Assembly: GCA_002401305.2 (NCBI GenBank)
Contig: NVSO02000114.1
Coordinates: 1 to 8,926, forward strand
Direction: 5' to 3'
DNA length: 8,926 bases
Origin: Rhodobiaceae bacterium
Lineage (GTDB): Bacteria > Pseudomonadota > Alphaproteobacteria > Parvibaculales > Parvibaculaceae
Positions 6,557 through 8,926 of the stretch are shown one piece after another. The position numbers were made by a program, and so were the translations under genes. The stretch's first letter is position 1. Every line of letters begins with the position of its first letter. The notes beneath the pieces are model-generated. The model ran no database searches and was not told the DNA's origin. It was given only the letters and a program-made list of their open reading frames with translations.

Positions 6557-8359
6557 ATGCCCAATATTCACTCCGAGAAGGATCTCGATTTCATCCTGTA
6601 CGATATGCTCGATACCGAAGGGCTGTTAAAAACAGAGCGGTATGGCGAACATAGTCGGGAGGCCTTCAACCAGATTTTGGAAACCTCCGCGCGCATCGCT
6701 GAGGACCTTTTCCAGCCACATGCGGCAAAAGTGGATGCCAATGAGCCGGAGTTTGACGGCAAAAAAGTCACCATTATTCCCGAAGTAAAAGAAGCCCTCG
6801 ACGCTTACCGCGATGCAGGCTTTCCCGGCGCTCTGTTCCCGTTTGAGCAGGGTGGCATGCAATTGCCCCTTACCGTCGCCCAAGCATCAGGTTTCATTTT
6901 TGGCGCGGCAAATGTATCAACCGCTGGTTATGCAATGCTGACATTGGGTGCCGCAAACCTCATCAGTTCATTTGGGTCGCAAGCGCAGCAAGACCGTTTT
7001 CTAAGCCAAATGATTGAAGGTCGCTTCTTCGGCACGATGTGCTTGTCTGAAACACAAGCCGGATCATCCCTGTCTGACATTCGCACCAAAGCAGTGCCAC
7101 AGGAAGACGGCACCTATGCCATCACCGGCACCAAGATGTGGATCTCGGGCGGTGAGCACGACATGTCTGAAAACATCATTCACATGGTCATGGCCAAAAT
7201 CGAAGGCGCACCAGAAGGCGCCAAAGGCATCTCCCTTTTCATCGTCCCAAAAATTATGGTGGACGAAGAGGGAAACCTTGGCGACCTAAATGACGTGAAA
7301 CTGGCAGGCCTCAATCACAAGATGGGTTATCGCGGCACCGTCAATACCTTCCTGAGTTTTGGGGAAGAAGGCGGCGCTGTGGGTTATCTCGTAGGAGAAC
7401 CCAATAAGGGCCTTTCCTACATGTTCCAGATGATGAATGAAGCCCGTATCGGCGTCGGGCTCGGGGCAACCTCGCTGGGCTATACCGGCTACCTCCATTC
7501 TTTAGATTATGCCAAAGGCCGTCCTCAAGGTCGTTTGATCGATGCGAAAGATCCATCAACGCCGATGGTGCCGATCATTGAACATGCCGACATCAAGCGC
7601 CTGATGTTGCAGCAGAAGTCGTATGTCGAAGGAGCGCTTCATCTCTGCCTCTACGCCGCGCGTTTGGTAGATGACATCGCAACGACAGACGACGGCGCTG
7701 AGAAAAAAGACATGGAGCTGTTGCTCGATCTTTTGACCCCGATTGTAAAATCATGGCCGTCTGAATTTTGTTTGGAAGCCAACAAAATTGCCATTCAAGT
7801 GCATGGGGGCTACGGCTATACCCGCGAATATCCCGTGGAGCGTTTCTACCGTGATAATCGCTTGAACCCGATTCACGAAGGCACCCACGGCATTCAAGGT
7901 TTGGATATCTTGGGCCGCAAAGTTTCCATGGCTAAGGGCCGGGCGGTAGAACTGCTGATCGAACGGATCAATAAGACCATCGTTTCTGCCAAAGCTGACG
8001 CCGCGTTGAGCGACCACGCCGAGGCATTGGAAAAGGCTGTGGGTGTTCTGGTTGCCACAACGCAAACCCTCCTGGGGGCTGCCATGCAAGGGGATGTTGC
8101 GCGCGCCTTCGCAAACGCCACTCTCTACCTCGATGCGTTTGGGCATGTGGTCTTGACGTGGTTCTGGTTGCAACAAGCCTTGAAAGCACAAGAAAAATTG
8201 GCACAAGGCGCGCAAGGTGAAGATGCATCCTTCTATGTAGGGAAGCTGACAGCTTGCACCTATTTTGTGCGGTACGAATTGCCAAAGGCGGTATCTAGCT
8301 TGCTAGAGTTAGCTAAATTGGATGACACCTGCGTGTCGGCGAACCCCGACATTTTTTAA
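6557..8359 (+). CDS. Acyl-CoA dehydrogenase, long four-domain form (FadE/DmdC-like)
   Basis: This FAD enzyme catalyses alpha,beta-dehydrogenation of an acyl-CoA thioester, the first step of beta-oxidation or a related pathway. At 600 residues it is the long form, with an N-terminal helical domain (about 35-155), a beta domain containing MCLSETQAGSSLSDI (161-175) and KMWISGGEHDMSENI (193-207), a helical domain (about 285-455), and an extra C-terminal domain (about 465-600) as in DmdC. The likely catalytic base is Glu441 in NPIHEGTHGIQGLDILGRK, matching the IxEGT motif of this branch. HGGYGYTREYPVERFYRD (416-433) is the conserved flavin/dimer-contact stretch. DmdC acts on 3-methylmercaptopropionyl-CoA, but relatives use ordinary fatty acyl-CoAs, and the sequence does not settle the substrate. 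GAAGG (6546-6550) is six bases before the ATG. No thiolase or hydratase is adjacent. The gene ends at a strong terminator. Confidence 0.94.
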   Translation: MPNIHSEKDLDFILYDMLDTEGLLKTERYGEHSREAFNQILETSARIAEDLFQPHAAKVDANEPEFDGKKVTIIPEVKEALDAYRDAGFPGALFPFEQGGMQLPLTVAQASGFIFGAANVSTAGYAMLTLGAANLISSFGSQAQQDRFLSQMIEGRFFGTMCLSETQAGSSLSDIRTKAVPQEDGTYAITGTKMWISGGEHDMSENIIHMVMAKIEGAPEGAKGISLFIVPKIMVDEEGNLGDLNDVKLAGLNHKMGYRGTVNTFLSFGEEGGAVGYLVGEPNKGLSYMFQMMNEARIGVGLGATSLGYTGYLHSLDYAKGRPQGRLIDAKDPSTPMVPIIEHADIKRLMLQQKSYVEGALHLCLYAARLVDDIATTDDGAEKKDMELLLDLLTPIVKSWPSEFCLEANKIAIQVHGGYGYTREYPVERFYRDNRLNPIHEGTHGIQGLDILGRKVSMAKGRAVELLIERINKTIVSAKADAALSDHAEALEKAVGVLVATTQTLLGAAMQGDVARAFANATLYLDAFGHVVLTWFWLQQALKAQEKLAQGAQGEDASFYVGKLTACTYFVRYELPKAVSSLLELAKLDDTCVSANPDIF

Positions 8360-8381
8360 TCCAGATCCCAATCACTTCAAA

Positions 8382-8423
8382 ACAAAACAGGCCCGCGCGA
8401 TTTTTCGTGCGGGCCTGTTTTGT
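8382..8423. terminator. Bidirectional intrinsic terminator between convergent genes
   Basis: An 18-bp stem pairs 8382-8399 with 8406-8423 (one G-U pair, loop ATTTTT). The GC-rich core GGCCCGC is flanked by AAAA on the left and TTTT on the right, giving a U-tract on either strand. It begins 23 bases after the acyl-CoA dehydrogenase stop and 14 bases beyond the sulfatase stop, so it can serve both genes. Confidence 0.92.
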
Positions 8424-8436
8424 CAGTCGATATCGT

Positions 8437-8926
8437 TTAGCGCACAGAGGCGACCTCTGGGCGTGGGGTAACAATTGGGAAGCGTCGATTGAATTGATCG
8501 AAGCAGCTTGCCATATCTGCAAACGCCAGCGCATCCCCTTCAAACGTGAGGCGCCCTTGGGTGAGCAGGTCTGCGGCGGGTTCCAATTGCATCATCAAAA
8601 GTTTGAAATCCACACTGGTCATCGTCAAGCTTGCCGTAGCGTTGTCGCGGCTGCGTCCGGCGAAATGGTAAAGCACCCCATTCTTCAAGGTAAGCAGATA
8701 GGTCGTATCTAAATCCGTGAAGTTGAGATTAAACGCATAGTCGCGTTCTCCAGCCCGCAACCCGTTCAGCCGTACCGCCATGACTTGCAATAGATTATCC
8801 ACCGGCAACCCTTTGGCCATGCCCGCAGAAACAATAGCCCCAGAACTTTCCGGCAATCCGTGGCGCAGCTCATGGGCACCGCACAGATAGAAATTCCGCC
8901 AAGGCCCAGATTCAGACTGGTAGCCC
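8437..8926 (-). CDS. Alkyl/aryl (SDS-type) sulfatase, C-terminal part, 5' end beyond window
   Basis: The 162 visible C-terminal residues belong to a metallo-beta-lactamase-fold alkylsulfatase of the SdsA1/BDS1 type, which hydrolyses linear alkyl sulfates such as dodecyl sulfate to sulfate and a fatty alcohol. The frame is open to the right edge. The first visible stretch, GYQSESGPWRNFYLCGAHEL, is typical of the end of the dimerisation domain. From about visible residue 38 onward comes the SCP2-like C-terminal domain thought to bind the hydrophobic substrate. It includes LLQVMAVRLNG, LNFTDLDTTYLLTLKNGVL and the closing LTFEGDALAFADMASCFDQF. The zinc-binding HxHxDH motif and signal peptide, if present, lie outside the window. 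The gene is convergent with the acyl-CoA dehydrogenase. A TTG-initiated 139-residue reading frame inside it is not a separate gene, because the family match continues upstream. Confidence 0.9.
   Translation of the reverse strand, partial: GYQSESGPWRNFYLCGAHELRHGLPESSGAIVSAGMAKGLPVDNLLQVMAVRLNGLRAGERDYAFNLNFTDLDTTYLLTLKNGVLYHFAGRSRDNATASLTMTSVDFKLLMMQLEPAADLLTQGRLTFEGDALAFADMASCFDQFNRRFPIVTPRPEVASVR

Noticed and set aside
7751..8215. 154-residue minus-strand frame opposite the acyl-CoA dehydrogenase
   Set aside because: It is fully antisense to conserved catalytic and C-terminal domain coding sequence and shows no domain pattern of its own.
1..8926. A new defence, mobile or otherwise undescribed multi-gene system
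   Set aside because: All genes fall into recognisable housekeeping or accessory families with normal lengths. There are no repeats, integrase, nuclease, reverse transcriptase or toxin-antitoxin pair, and no composition shift that would support such a system.

Overview
The window is ordinary chromosomal DNA of moderate GC, most likely from a marine or aquatic alphaproteobacterium. That placement is an inference. It rests on a TTAA-N7-TTAA site of the CtrA type in front of a chemotaxis gene, on a cytosolic globin-coupled chemotaxis transducer, and on the overall flavour of the acyl-CoA dehydrogenase and TIGR03862-type flavoprotein. I see no transposase, phage gene, CRISPR array, tRNA or rRNA, and no sharp change in base or codon use.

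Layout. From 1 to 2040 on the minus strand lies a TonB-dependent heme receptor, complete at its N-terminus and running to the left edge within a codon or so of its expected C-terminus. A 289-bp divergent intergenic region follows, holding a strong Fur-box match over the receptor's likely promoter. On the plus strand come an exported RidA/YjgF-family protein (2330-2821), a soluble globin-coupled methyl-accepting chemotaxis protein (2936-4219) preceded by a CtrA-like box and a -10 element, a DUF599 membrane protein (4309-5040) behind a strong hairpin, a BaiN/HI0933-like FAD flavoprotein that starts at TTG (5120-6463), and a 600-residue acyl-CoA dehydrogenase (6557-8359). A very strong bidirectional terminator (8382-8423) separates this from a convergent minus-strand gene. 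That gene encodes the C-terminal part of an alkyl (SDS-type) sulfatase and runs off the right edge.

How the genes may work together. The left half has an iron/heme/oxygen theme: a Fur-regulated heme importer, then, two genes away, a heme-containing oxygen sensor feeding chemotaxis. The right half has a lipid/surfactant theme: an acyl-CoA dehydrogenase for beta-oxidation next to an alkylsulfatase that releases fatty alcohols. Both links are inferences from gene proximity. The genes sit in separate transcription units, and neither half forms a recognisable operon. I do not see a convincing new multi-gene system. The observations most worth checking are the CtrA-like promoter of the globin transducer, the Fur box, and the secreted RidA protein next to the heme receptor.
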